Shown here: in pieces, positions 20,068-28,489 of the stretch
How the letters are laid out: each line of letters opens with the position of its first letter
How positions within the stretch are numbered: the first letter of the stretch is position 1
Assembly (NCBI GenBank): GCA_902793285.1
Contig: CADBCV010000003.1
Location: forward strand, 1 to 64,000
DNA: 64,000 nucleotides
Origin: Oscillospiraceae bacterium
GTDB taxonomy: Bacteria; Bacillota; Clostridia; Oscillospirales; Oscillospiraceae
Reading direction: 5' to 3'
Made by a program: the position numbers and the translations under genes
Notes under the pieces: model-generated
What the model saw: the letters and a program-made list of their open reading frames with translations, nothing else
The model's database searches: none
What the model was told of the DNA's origin: nothing

Positions 20068-21249
20068 ATGAAAAAGCTGATTGCGCTTCTGCTTGTGCTC
20101 ACCATGGTGTTTGCACTGGCCGCATGCGGCAAGAAAACCGAACCCGCCCCTGTTGCAGAATCCAAGCCCCATATCGGCATCATCACCGGCTCCGTCTCCC
20201 AGTCTGAGGACGACCGCCGCGGCGCCGAGGCTTTCCAGGCCAAGTATGGCGAGGATATGGTCAAGCTGGCCATCTACCCCGACAACTTCACCGAAGAGCT
20301 TGAGACCACCATCCAGACCATCGTCAACATGTCCGACGATCCGGCCATGAAGGCCATCATCGTCAACCAGGCCGTCCCCGGCACGACCGAGGCTTTCCGT
20401 CAGATCAAAGAGAAGCGCCCCGACATTCTCTGCATCGCCGGCGAGTCCCATGAGGATCTGCCCGAGATCGGCTCCGCTGCCGACCTCGTCGTCAACAACG
20501 ACTTCGTCGCCCGCGGCTACCTGATGATCCGCACCGCTCATGAGCTCGGCTGCGACACCTTTGTGCACATCTCCTTCCCGCGCCACATGTCCTACGAGAC
20601 CATGAGCCGCCGCGTGGCCATCATGAAGGCCGCGTGCGAGGAGTTCGGCATGAAGTTCGTGCTTGAGACCGCCCCCGACCCCACGACCGATGTCGGCGTT
20701 GCCGGCGCCCAGGCCTATATCCTGGAGCATGTCCCCCAGTGGGTCGAGCAGTACGGTGAGCACGCCGCTTACTTCTGCACCAACGACGCCCATACCGAGC
20801 CTCTGCTCAAGCAGCTCCTCGCCTACGGCGGCTGCTTCGTCGAGGCTGACCTGCCCTCTCCCACCATGGGCTACCCCGGCGCCCTGGGCATCGACCTGAC
20901 CGCTGAGGCCGGCGACGAGAAGGCCATCGTTGACAAGGGCGGCGAGGGCCGCTTCGGCACCTGGGCCTACTCCTACGGCTACACCGTGTCCGCCGGCCTT
21001 GCCCAGCACGCGCTGAACGTCATCAACGGCGAGAGCAAGCTGCTGGAGATCGACGACATCTCCAAGGCTTACGCGCAGTTCTCCCCCGGCGCCGAGTGGA
21101 ACGGCTCCAACTACACCAACGCGGAGACCGGCGTCAAGGCCGAGAACACCTTCCTGATCTACCAGGATACCTATATCATGGGCAACCCCGGCCACTACAT
21201 GGGCTCTACTTCTGTTGAGGTCCCCGAGAAGTACTTCACCGTCAAGTAA
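20068..21249 (+). CDS. DUF3798 family ABC-type substrate-binding lipoprotein
   Basis: 393 residues from the ATG at 20068 with a perfect GAAGGAGG RBS. Lipoprotein signal with LAAC (Cys20). The mature protein begins with a periplasmic-binding-like fold (PHIGIITGSVSQSEDDRRGAEAF) that resembles type I sugar/nucleoside binding proteins, then long conserved segments (HISFPRHMSYETMSRRVAIMK; FCTNDAHTEPLLKQLL). I recognise it as the DUF3798 family, whose ligand is not known to me. It is followed by a strong terminator and then, 400 nt on, by the matching ATPase and permease genes. The codon use is that of a highly expressed gene. Confidence 0.88.
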   Translation: MKKLIALLLVLTMVFALAACGKKTEPAPVAESKPHIGIITGSVSQSEDDRRGAEAFQAKYGEDMVKLAIYPDNFTEELETTIQTIVNMSDDPAMKAIIVNQAVPGTTEAFRQIKEKRPDILCIAGESHEDLPEIGSAADLVVNNDFVARGYLMIRTAHELGCDTFVHISFPRHMSYETMSRRVAIMKAACEEFGMKFVLETAPDPTTDVGVAGAQAYILEHVPQWVEQYGEHAAYFCTNDAHTEPLLKQLLAYGGCFVEADLPSPTMGYPGALGIDLTAEAGDEKAIVDKGGEGRFGTWAYSYGYTVSAGLAQHALNVINGESKLLEIDDISKAYAQFSPGAEWNGSNYTNAETGVKAENTFLIYQDTYIMGNPGHYMGSTSVEVPEKYFTVK

Positions 21250-21277
21250 GCGCAGAGGAAAAAATCATTGGCAAACG

Positions 21278-21310
21278 CAAAGGGAGGGAGTCCGCTCCCT
21301 CCCTTTGTTT
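21278..21310 (+). terminator. Strong intrinsic terminator after the DUF3798 gene
   Basis: Perfect 13-bp stem (CAAAGGGAGGGAG at 21278-21290, CTCCCTCCCTTTG at 21295-21307) with a 4-nt loop and a T-rich tail. It probably makes the binding protein more abundant than the transporter. Confidence 0.9.
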
Positions 21311-21335
21311 CACTGTGAAAGCTCCGCTTCCACAG

Positions 21336-21447
21336 TTAGGGCAACACCGCACAATACGCCTGCGGCATCTTCCGGTAAATTTGTGCCCTGATTTCGTCAC
21401 TTTTTCTTGAGGTACACAAAGTACATCTGCAAAACGATATTGCCTTA
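21336..21447. repeat. Interspersed inverted-repeat element (TTAGGGCAA ... TTGCCTTA)
   Basis: About 112 bp with imperfect terminal inverted repeats (TTAGGGCAACACCG against CGATATTGCCTTA). I recall closely similar sequences scattered in Faecalibacterium/Ruminococcaceae genomes, so this is likely a non-coding MITE-like unit. A shorter imperfect palindrome, ACTGTG...CACAGT, abuts it at about 21312-21336. Confidence 0.6.
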
Positions 21448-21463
21448 GATTTAATGCAAGCGC

Positions 21464-21630
21464 GTGATTCTCGCCCCTGACGGGGCAAGCGAATCACATG
21501 CACAGAAATCCCCATGCGCGTGAGCTTTCATGCGTCGTGATGCGATTTGCGGCGCATGGGGATTTCATCAGCCAACTGCGAAAACCGCTCACGCGGGCCT
21601 CGTTCTGTCCGGGCGTGAGCTGTGTTCGCA
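21464..21630 (+). other. Cluster of hairpins in the leader of the ABC transporter operon
   Basis: Three structures follow each other before the ATPase gene: 21464-21497 (GTGATTC...GAATCAC, with an inner GCCCC/GGGGC); 21505-21566 (perfect 15-bp arms starting GAAATCCCCATGCGC, with a 32-nt loop); and 21577-21630 (TGCGAA/TTCGCA enclosing CTCACGC/GCGTGAG). No T-tract follows any of them. They could be part of a nested repeat, an mRNA leader or an unknown structured RNA. No protein gene is seen in 21311-21663. Confidence 0.5.
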
Positions 21631-21663
21631 ATTGACTTCATGTTTTTTAGGTGGGTAACAGAT

Positions 21664-23253
21664 ATGGCAGATAGAAACACCCCGCTTCTTGAGATGCGGA
21701 ACATCAAAAAGGACTTCTTCGGAAACCAGGTCCTCTCAGACATCAACCTGACGCTCTCCGAGGGGGAAGTGCTGGGCCTCTGCGGTGAAAACGGCGCGGG
21801 CAAGTCCACCCTCATGAAGATCCTCTTCGGCATGGACGTCATCCGCGAGACCGGCGGCTACGAGGGGGACGTGCTCCTGAACGGCGAGAAGGTGCAGTTC
21901 AGCACCCCCTTTGACGCTCTCGCGGCCGGCATCGGCATGGTGCACCAGGAATTCTCCCTGATCCCGGGCTTCACCGCGACGGAGAACATCCTCTTAAACC
22001 GGGAGCCGAAAAAAAGAAACATCATTTCCGAGATTTTCGGCGACAGACTCGACACGCTCGACTACAACGAGATGACCGGCCGGGCGGAGCGCGCCATCGG
22101 CAAGATGGGCTTTTCCATCGACAAGGACATGGTCATCAGCGAGATGCCCGTCGGCCACAAACAGTTTACCGAGATCGCGCGTGAGCTCAGCAAGGACAGT
22201 CTCAAGCTCCTGATCCTGGACGAGCCGACCGCCGTCCTCACCGAGAAGGAGGCCGAGGCGCTGCTGGACTCGATCCGCGCCATGTCCAAGCAGGGGATCG
22301 CGGTCATCTTCATCACGCACCGCCTGCATGAGATCCTGTCCGTGTGCGACAAGGTCGTGGTCATGCGCGACGGCTTCGTCGTCTCGGATGTGCCGGCGGC
22401 GGAGACCACCGTCAATGAGATCTCCAAAAAGATGGTCGGCAGAAGCGTGGAGACCGCAGCCAAGGCCGATATCCGGGATATGAGCGGGGCAAGGACCGTC
22501 ATGTCCATCCGGAGACTCTGGGTGGATATGCCGGGCGAAACCGTGCGCGATGTCTCCCTCGATATCAAAGAAGGGGAGATCCTCGGCATCGGCGGTCTCG
22601 CTGGCCAGGGCAAGCTCGGCATCCCAAACGGCATCATGGGCCTCTATGAGGCGGGCGGCACGGTCGAGTTTGACGGAAAGCAGATCCCCCTCAACAGCCC
22701 CCGCAGGTGCCTGGACGCCTCCCTCGCCTTCGTGTCGGAGGACCGGCGCGGCGTGGGTCTCCTGCTGGACGAGACGCTGGAGTGGAACGTGGCGTTTCCC
22801 GCCATGCAGGTGCAGGATAAGTTCTTGAAATCGTATCTCGGCGGCCTAATCAAATGGCGCGACGAGAAGGCGATCCGCGACGTGACGGAGCGCTACATAG
22901 ACGAGCTTCAAATCAAGTGCACCGGCTCCAAGCAGAAGGCGAAGGAGCTCTCCGGCGGCAACCAGCAAAAGGTCTGCCTTGCCAAGGCATTCGCGCTCGA
23001 GCCGAAGTTTCTCTTCGTGTCGGAGCCGACCCGCGGCATCGACGTGGGCGCCAAGGCCCTCGTGCTGGAGGCGCTGCGGCGCTTCAACCGCGACAGCGGC
23101 GTCACCGTGGTCATGATCTCCTCCGAGCTTGAGGAGCTCAGATCCATCTGCGACCGCATCGCCATCGTCTCGGGCGGCAGGATCGCCGGGATTCTCCCCG
23201 CGTCCGACCCGTCGGAGGACTTCGGAATGCTGATGGTCAGCATGGTAAAGTGA
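21664..23253 (+). CDS. ABC transporter ATP-binding protein, double domain (RbsA/MglA type)
   Basis: 529 residues from the ATG at 21664 (the frame is open to 21622, but without an RBS). Two ABC domains: the first with Walker A GENGAGKST (41-49) and LLILDEPTA; the second with a degenerate Walker A (GLAGQGKLG) but a full LSGGNQQK signature (about 429-436) and SEPTRGID. This is the architecture of ribose/galactose and nucleoside importers. It energises import through the two permeases encoded next. Cytosolic face of the membrane. Confidence 0.93.
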   Translation: MADRNTPLLEMRNIKKDFFGNQVLSDINLTLSEGEVLGLCGENGAGKSTLMKILFGMDVIRETGGYEGDVLLNGEKVQFSTPFDALAAGIGMVHQEFSLIPGFTATENILLNREPKKRNIISEIFGDRLDTLDYNEMTGRAERAIGKMGFSIDKDMVISEMPVGHKQFTEIARELSKDSLKLLILDEPTAVLTEKEAEALLDSIRAMSKQGIAVIFITHRLHEILSVCDKVVVMRDGFVVSDVPAAETTVNEISKKMVGRSVETAAKADIRDMSGARTVMSIRRLWVDMPGETVRDVSLDIKEGEILGIGGLAGQGKLGIPNGIMGLYEAGGTVEFDGKQIPLNSPRRCLDASLAFVSEDRRGVGLLLDETLEWNVAFPAMQVQDKFLKSYLGGLIKWRDEKAIRDVTERYIDELQIKCTGSKQKAKELSGGNQQKVCLAKAFALEPKFLFVSEPTRGIDVGAKALVLEALRRFNRDSGVTVVMISSELEELRSICDRIAIVSGGRIAGILPASDPSEDFGMLMVSMVK

Positions 23254-23263
23254 GGAGGGCAGC

Positions 23264-24340
23264 ATGAACGAAACCTTAGATAAAACCAACCTGACGCTGG
23301 GGGACCGGCTGCGCGGCTTTGTGGACGCCTTCGGCCTGCCGAGACTTATCATCGCGGCCTTCCTGCTGATGCTCTATATCGCCGCGCCCTTTGTCGGGGC
23401 GGGCTTCTGGATGCAGATCAGCAACACCATCAACCGCTTTAGCTGGAACGCCATCATGGTGCTCGCCATGGTGCCGATGATCCACTCCGGCTGCGGGCTG
23501 AACTTCGGCCTGCCGCTCGGCATCATCTCCGGCCTCCTGGGGGCGACGCTCTCCATCGAGCTCGGCTTCACCGGACCCATGAGCTTTCTCATGGCGATCC
23601 TCATCGCGACGCCCTTCTCTGTAGTCCTCGGCATGGGCTACGGCTGGCTTCTCAACAAGATCAAGGGCGGCGAGATGATGATCGCGACCTATGTGGGCTT
23701 CTCGTCCGTGTCCTTCATGTGCATGATGTGGCTGCTGCTCCCGTACCACAGCCCCACGATGGTCTGGGGCTATGCGGGCAAGGGCCTTCGCACCACCATC
23801 TCGCTCGAGGGGTTTTATGACAAGGTCCTCGCGGGCTTTCTGCAGATCAACATCGGCACCCTCTCCATCCCGACCGGCACGCTCCTCTTCTTCGCGCTGT
23901 TGGCCTTCGGCATGTGGGCCTTCCTCCACACCAAGACCGGCACGGCCATGACCGCTGTGGGCTCAAACCCCACCTTTGCCAAGGCCGCCGGCGTGAATGT
24001 GGACAAAATGCGTATGCTCTCCGTCGTCCTCTCCACCTGGCTTGCCGCCATCGGCATCCTCGTGTATGAGCAGGGCTTCGGTTTTATCCAGCTCTATATG
24101 GCGCCGTTTTACATGGCACTGCCCGCCGTGTCCGCCATCCTCATCGGCGGGGCGAGCGTCAACAAGGCGTCCATCGCGAACGTCATCATCGGCACCTTCC
24201 TCTTCCAGGGCATCGTCACCATGACGCCGACGGTCATGAACAACATGATCCACATGGATATGAGCGAGGTCATCCGCGTGGTCGCCTCGCAGGGCATGAT
24301 CCTCTACGCACTCACAAGAAAAACGGAGGCGACAAAATGA
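23264..24340 (+). CDS. ABC transporter permease 1 (BPD_transp_2 type)
   Basis: 358 residues with about 8-10 hydrophobic helices; the family core around GLNFGLPLGIISGLLGA and GGASVNKASIANVIIGTFLFQGI near the C-terminus matches RbsC/LivH-type permeases. It forms half of the membrane channel. GAGGAGG-type RBS; 10 nt after the ATPase gene. It overlaps the second permease by 4 nt (ATGA). Confidence 0.92.
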   Translation: MNETLDKTNLTLGDRLRGFVDAFGLPRLIIAAFLLMLYIAAPFVGAGFWMQISNTINRFSWNAIMVLAMVPMIHSGCGLNFGLPLGIISGLLGATLSIELGFTGPMSFLMAILIATPFSVVLGMGYGWLLNKIKGGEMMIATYVGFSSVSFMCMMWLLLPYHSPTMVWGYAGKGLRTTISLEGFYDKVLAGFLQINIGTLSIPTGTLLFFALLAFGMWAFLHTKTGTAMTAVGSNPTFAKAAGVNVDKMRMLSVVLSTWLAAIGILVYEQGFGFIQLYMAPFYMALPAVSAILIGGASVNKASIANVIIGTFLFQGIVTMTPTVMNNMIHMDMSEVIRVVASQGMILYALTRKTEATK

Positions 24341-25446
24341 AAAAAGAAAACAAGCTCCTGTCCTTCCTCCGTGACAACACCGTGCCCATCATGTTCGTCG
24401 TGATCTGCGCGGTCTGCATCCCCATCTCCGGCTTCTCGGCGAGCTATCTGATGAATGAGATCGTCACCCGCATGGGGCGCAACATCTTCCTGATCCTCGC
24501 CCTGCTCATCCCCATCATGTCTGGCATGGGCCTGAACTTCGGCATGACGCTCGGCGCCATGGCGGGGGAGATCGCGCTCATTTTCGTGTCCGACTGGCAG
24601 ATCTGGGGCATCCCGGGCGTCGTGCTTGCCATGATCCTGTCGATCCCGATCTCCGTTCTGCTCGGCGCCTTCTGCGGCAAGATCCTCAACATGGCCAAGG
24701 GGCGCGAGATGATCACAAGCTACATCATCAGCTTCTTCATGAACGGCATCTATCAGCTCATCGTCCTCTACATGATGGGCTCCATCATCCCCATCAAGCA
24801 CTTCTCCGTGAAGCTGCCGCGCGGCTACGGCATCCGCAACACCGTCTCGCTTCTGAACATGCGCCAGTGCCTCGATAACCTGCTGGCCGTGCGCGTGGCG
24901 GGCGTGAAGATCCCGGTGCTGACCTTTCTCATCATCGCGCTCCTCTGCCTTTTCATCGTGTGGTTTCGGAAAACCAAGCTCGGCCAGGACATGCGCGCCG
25001 TGGGTCAGGATATGAACGTCGCCCGTGACGCCGGCATCAATGTCGAGCGCACCCGTATCATCTCCATCGTCATGTCCACGGTGCTCGCGGGCTTCGGCAT
25101 GGTCATCTACCTGCAGAACATGGGCAACATCGCGACCTACAGCTCCCACTCCCAGATCGGCATGTTCTGCATCGCGGCCCTGCTCGTCGGCGGGGCGAGT
25201 GTGGACAAGGCGTCCATCGGCAACGTCTTCCTCGGCGTGATCCTCTTCCACACCATGTTCATCGTGGCCCCCAAGGCCGGCGCCCAGATCACCGGCGACT
25301 CCATGATCGGCGAGTATTTCCGCGTCTTCGTCTCCTATGCTGTCATCACGCTCGCCCTCATCATGTATGAGACCAAAAAGCGCAAGCGCAAGAGCCTTGT
25401 CGCCCAGCAGCTCCAGCAGGAGCAGGAGGAGGCGTCCGGGACATGA
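24337..25446 (+). CDS. ABC transporter permease 2 (BPD_transp_2 type)
   Basis: 369 residues, many hydrophobic helices. It shares the pattern of its neighbour (GLNFGMTLGAMAGEIALIF; GGASVDKASIGNVFLGVILFHT), so the two probably form a heterodimeric channel that arose by duplication. The C-terminal tail is basic and glutamine-rich (KKRKRKS, then QQLQQEQEEASGT). It overlaps both neighbours by 4 nt, indicating translational coupling. Confidence 0.92.
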   Translation: MKKENKLLSFLRDNTVPIMFVVICAVCIPISGFSASYLMNEIVTRMGRNIFLILALLIPIMSGMGLNFGMTLGAMAGEIALIFVSDWQIWGIPGVVLAMILSIPISVLLGAFCGKILNMAKGREMITSYIISFFMNGIYQLIVLYMMGSIIPIKHFSVKLPRGYGIRNTVSLLNMRQCLDNLLAVRVAGVKIPVLTFLIIALLCLFIVWFRKTKLGQDMRAVGQDMNVARDAGINVERTRIISIVMSTVLAGFGMVIYLQNMGNIATYSSHSQIGMFCIAALLVGGASVDKASIGNVFLGVILFHTMFIVAPKAGAQITGDSMIGEYFRVFVSYAVITLALIMYETKKRKRKSLVAQQLQQEQEEASGT

Positions 25447-25913
25447 AGAACACAAGACGGCTTCTCTTCCGTACCGCTGCGGTGCTGCTCCTCGTCGCGA
25501 TCGCGGCCTGCATGATGGTCGTCGGCCGCGGCCACACGGTCTATATCGACAATAAGACTCTCGAGTATGAGGGGGCAAGCTATCCCGCCCCCTACCGCGC
25601 CACGGTCTATGTGAAGGGCGAAAGGCTCTCCACCCTCGCGGCGCGGGAGCGCGGCATGTCCACGGTGATCGGCCAGCGCTTTTCGATGACCCTGGAGCTG
25701 ATCGAGGAAAAGGGCCAGGACCCGAAGACTGTGGAGATCAGCCTCAAGCTGCCCTACAGCATGGACGGCGTCATCCTCAACATCCCGGGCTACCTCGCGG
25801 GGCTGCCGCAGGAGGCATGGATGAGCGAATTCGTCTCCACGCCTTCCGAGGCGGAGATGCAGGAGGAGGCGCCCGGCGCTGAGGAGGACATCCTCGCCGG
25901 CGCGGAGTTCTAA
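25443..25913 (+). CDS. Membrane-anchored accessory protein of the DUF3798 transporter
   Basis: 156 residues. One N-terminal transmembrane helix (about 8-27), then an extracellular domain containing GHTVYIDNKTLEYEG, PYRATVYVKGERL and IEEKGQDPKTVEISLKLPYSMDGVILNIPGYL-type segments, and an acidic C-terminus. I believe this family is catalogued as a domain of unknown function (DUF6672) beside DUF3798 transporters, but I am not certain of the number. It starts within the last codon of permease 2 (ATGA overlap). It may help dock the lipoprotein or stabilise the complex; inference. Confidence 0.75.
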   Translation: MKNTRRLLFRTAAVLLLVAIAACMMVVGRGHTVYIDNKTLEYEGASYPAPYRATVYVKGERLSTLAARERGMSTVIGQRFSMTLELIEEKGQDPKTVEISLKLPYSMDGVILNIPGYLAGLPQEAWMSEFVSTPSEAEMQEEAPGAEEDILAGAEF

Positions 25914-25922
25914 AAATATCTT

Positions 25923-25951
25923 CATCCCATGCCGAGGCATGGGATGATTTT
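25923..25951 (+). terminator. Terminator of the ABC transporter operon
   Basis: Perfect 10-bp stem CATCCCATGC / GCATGGGATG (25923-25932, 25937-25946) followed by ATTTTTC, 9 nt after the stop codon. Confidence 0.85.
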
Positions 25952-25964
25952 TCAGGAGGAGAAT

Positions 25965-27416
25965 ATGGCAAAATTAGCGGGCCTGGAGCCCAAAAAGGTA
26001 TTTGCATTTTTTGAAATGCTCTGCTCGGTGCCGCACGGCTCCGGCAACACGAAGCAGATCAGCGACCTCTGCGTCAGGTTTGCCGAGGAGCGCGGCCTGC
26101 GCTATAAGCAGGACGAGTACAACAACGTCATCATCTGGAAGGATGCGACCCCCGGCTATGAAAAGGCCGAGCCCCTTATCTTCCAGGGCCACATCGACAT
26201 GGTCTGCGCCTTCGAGCCGGACTGCGGCATCGACATGAAGACCGACGGCATCAAGCTCGTCGTGGACGGGGACTGGGTCAGGGCGTATAAAACCAGTCTC
26301 GGCGCGGACAACGGCATCGGCGTCGCCATCGCCATGGCGCTCCTGGATGACGACACGCTCCGCCACCCCCGGCTCGAGGCGCTCTTCACCACCGACGAGG
26401 AGACCGGCATGAACGGCGCGCTCGGCGCGGACCTCTCTGTTCTCAAGGGGCGAAACCTCATCAACCTCGACTCCGAGGAGGAGGGCTATCTCACCGTGAG
26501 CTGCGCGGGCGGCGTGCGTTGTGACTGCGTCTTCCCGGCGGACTGGGAGGATGCCCCCCGCGAGATGCGCTTTTATGAGGTCGTGATCGAAGGGCTCAAG
26601 GGCGGCCACTCCGGCGCGGAGATCGACAAGGGCCGCGCGAGCGCCACCCAGCTCATGGGCCGCTTCCTCTACAGGGCCGAGCGCGAGACCGGCCTTCGCA
26701 TCGCGAAGATGCAGGGCGGCACCTTCACCAATGTCATCCCGCTCTATTGCAGATCCGTCGTCGCCGTGCCCGCGGAGAAGACGGCGGCGTTTGAAGCCCT
26801 CTGCGCGTCGGACGAGGCCATGTTCCAAAGCGAATACGCCACCGCGGACCCTGGCCTTCGGATGCACACGGCCTCCGTTATGGAGGCGGGAAAGGTCTTC
26901 TCGGATGCGCGCACGAAGAATCTCCTCAACATGATGCTCCTCGCCCCCTATGGTGTGCAGGCCATGAGCATGGACATCCCCGGCCTTGTGCAGACCTCCC
27001 TGAATCTCGGCGTCATCGAGACGAGTGAGGAGGGGATCGCCCTGCGCTTCAGTCTCCGCTCCTCGCTCCAGAGCCAGAAGGACATGCTCGCCGAGCGGCT
27101 CACCGCCCTGTGCGGGGTGTTTGGGGCCTCGTACGCTGCCCACGACCCCTATCCCGCCTGGGCCTTCCGAAAGGAATCCCGCCTGCGGGACGCCATGTCC
27201 AGAGCCTGTGCGGAGGTCCTGGGCAAGGAACCCGGCATCACCGCCACCCACGGCGGGCTCGAGTGCGGGCTCTTTATGGAAAAGCGCCCGGACTTTGACT
27301 GCGTCTCCCTCGGCCCCGAGCTGCACGAGGTCCACTCCGTGCGCGAGCGTCTCAGCATCTCCTCCACCGCGAGGCTCTACAGCATCATGCGCAGCTTCGT
27401 CGAAAACTGGAAATAA
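25965..27416 (+). CDS. pepD: Aminoacyl-histidine dipeptidase (PepD, M20 family)
   Basis: 483 residues from the ATG at 25965 (CAGGAGGAG RBS). M20/PepD metal-binding landmarks: GHIDMV (His76, Asp78), GADNGIGVA (about 112-120), DEETGMNGALGAD, NLDSEEEG, GGHSGAEI, and a late HGGLECGLF and GPELHEVHS. The family hydrolyses dipeptides such as carnosine and Xaa-His in the cytosol with two zinc ions. It directly follows the DUF3798 transporter terminator with only an RBS gap, so read-through could link the two; this does not show that the transporter imports peptides. Confidence 0.94.
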   Translation: MAKLAGLEPKKVFAFFEMLCSVPHGSGNTKQISDLCVRFAEERGLRYKQDEYNNVIIWKDATPGYEKAEPLIFQGHIDMVCAFEPDCGIDMKTDGIKLVVDGDWVRAYKTSLGADNGIGVAIAMALLDDDTLRHPRLEALFTTDEETGMNGALGADLSVLKGRNLINLDSEEEGYLTVSCAGGVRCDCVFPADWEDAPREMRFYEVVIEGLKGGHSGAEIDKGRASATQLMGRFLYRAERETGLRIAKMQGGTFTNVIPLYCRSVVAVPAEKTAAFEALCASDEAMFQSEYATADPGLRMHTASVMEAGKVFSDARTKNLLNMMLLAPYGVQAMSMDIPGLVQTSLNLGVIETSEEGIALRFSLRSSLQSQKDMLAERLTALCGVFGASYAAHDPYPAWAFRKESRLRDAMSRACAEVLGKEPGITATHGGLECGLFMEKRPDFDCVSLGPELHEVHSVRERLSISSTARLYSIMRSFVENWK

Positions 27417-27447
27417 TTGCAGGCGCGCTGTAAAAAGATGGTATGAA

Positions 27448-27780
27448 CCCGTAGGGGAGGGGCTTGCCCCTCCCGCGCGCAGAAATGTTTCAACTTTTCA
27501 AAAATATCGCGATTTCGTAAAATGTTACGACTTCGCCCAATGTCATTTCGTTCGTGTCATTCTGAGGAGCATAGCGACGAAGAATCCCGTCCCGATTGCA
27601 ACCAAGCACGGGATGCTTCGCTTGCGCGAACATTAGAGCTTCTTAGCGGTTTGCCGCTTAGAAGCTCTATGCTCTTTAGGAGGATGACATTCTTTTTCTT
27701 CATGACATTGCGATTTCGCCGTACATTTCTTTTAAATAGCAGCCTGGTGTTGCCGGGAGGGGCAAGCCCCTCCCCTATGG
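27448..27780. repeat. Composite inverted-repeat element with terminal 26-27 bp arms
   Basis: The gene-free stretch 27417-27873 is largely occupied by an element bounded by near-perfect inverted arms (27448-27474 and 27755-27780), each itself a GGGAGGGGCTTGCCCCTCCC-like hairpin and carrying the GTAGGGG/CCCCTA terminus. Inside is a well-known Clostridia-type intergenic motif (GTCATTCTGAGGAGC...GAAGAATCC, 27557-27589) and a perfect hairpin AGAGCTTCT...AGAAGCTCT near 27633-27667. No coding sequence recognised. Confidence 0.8.
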
Positions 27781-27873
27781 AAAGGTAGGACGTTTTGCAT
27801 TTTTATTCCTTCACAGCCCCTGTCATATTCCGCTCCCATCCCCGCTATAGATAGAAGGAATGGGGGGATCGGA

Positions 27874-28458
27874 ATGCGAAGACGCATGACGCTGAGTCTC
27901 GCGGCGGTGTTCGCGGCGCTGTGCCTTTATTACCGCGAGGGGGCCTTACTCCTGCCGGCGGTGCTGCTCCCCGTCGCGGCGCACGAGCTCGCGCATCTTC
28001 TTGCGCTGCACCTCTTGGGGCTTCGGATCGAAACGCTCACGCTGGAGCCGCGCGGCCTCTGCGTACGCTACCGGGACGGCGGCAGGGGAGAGCTCCTCGC
28101 CGCTCTCGCGGGGCCCCTCGGCGGCTTGGTCTACGCCCTTGTGTTCTGGAATGCCCGCACCCCCTGGCTCCGCGACAGCGCGGGGCTGAGCCTTCTGCTC
28201 ACGGCCTTCAATCTCCTCCCCGTAACACCCCTCGACGGCGGGCGCGTGTTCTCACGGCTCTGCGCGCGGACCCTCGGGGAGGAGCGCGGCGGCAGGCTCG
28301 CCGGGGCGGTGAGCGCGGTCTTTCTCGCGCTGCTGCTCATTGCGGGGGTCGCCCTCGCCCTCCGGAAAAAGACGACGCCGCCCCTCGCCGCGGCGCTCTG
28401 GCTGCTCCTTTCCCGCGAGGATGAGGAAACACTTGTAAAACGCGGGGAAATCAGATAG
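27874..28458 (+). CDS. Site-2 (M50) protease, SpoIVFB-like
   Basis: 194 residues, strongly hydrophobic. Zinc motif HELAH (37-41) and the second motif NLLPVTPLDGG (about 113-123) that supplies the third ligand. GGGGGGAT RBS before the ATG. SpoIVFB cleaves pro-sigma-K in the mother cell during sporulation; this protein has the right size and motif spacing, but the partner spoIVFA is not adjacent, so the precise substrate is inferred. A very arginine- and alanine-rich composition reflects high GC. Confidence 0.82.
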   Translation: MRRRMTLSLAAVFAALCLYYREGALLLPAVLLPVAAHELAHLLALHLLGLRIETLTLEPRGLCVRYRDGGRGELLAALAGPLGGLVYALVFWNARTPWLRDSAGLSLLLTAFNLLPVTPLDGGRVFSRLCARTLGEERGGRLAGAVSAVFLALLLIAGVALALRKKTTPPLAAALWLLLSREDEETLVKRGEIR

Positions 28459-28489
28459 AATGTCTGCAATCTCATGACAGGAGATCATT

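Noticed and set aside
27522..27788. 88-codon ORF in the repeat between pepD and the M50 gene
   Set aside because: It is made of intergenic repeat sequence (GTCATTCTGAGGAGC type) and low-complexity Phe/Leu stretches; no RBS.
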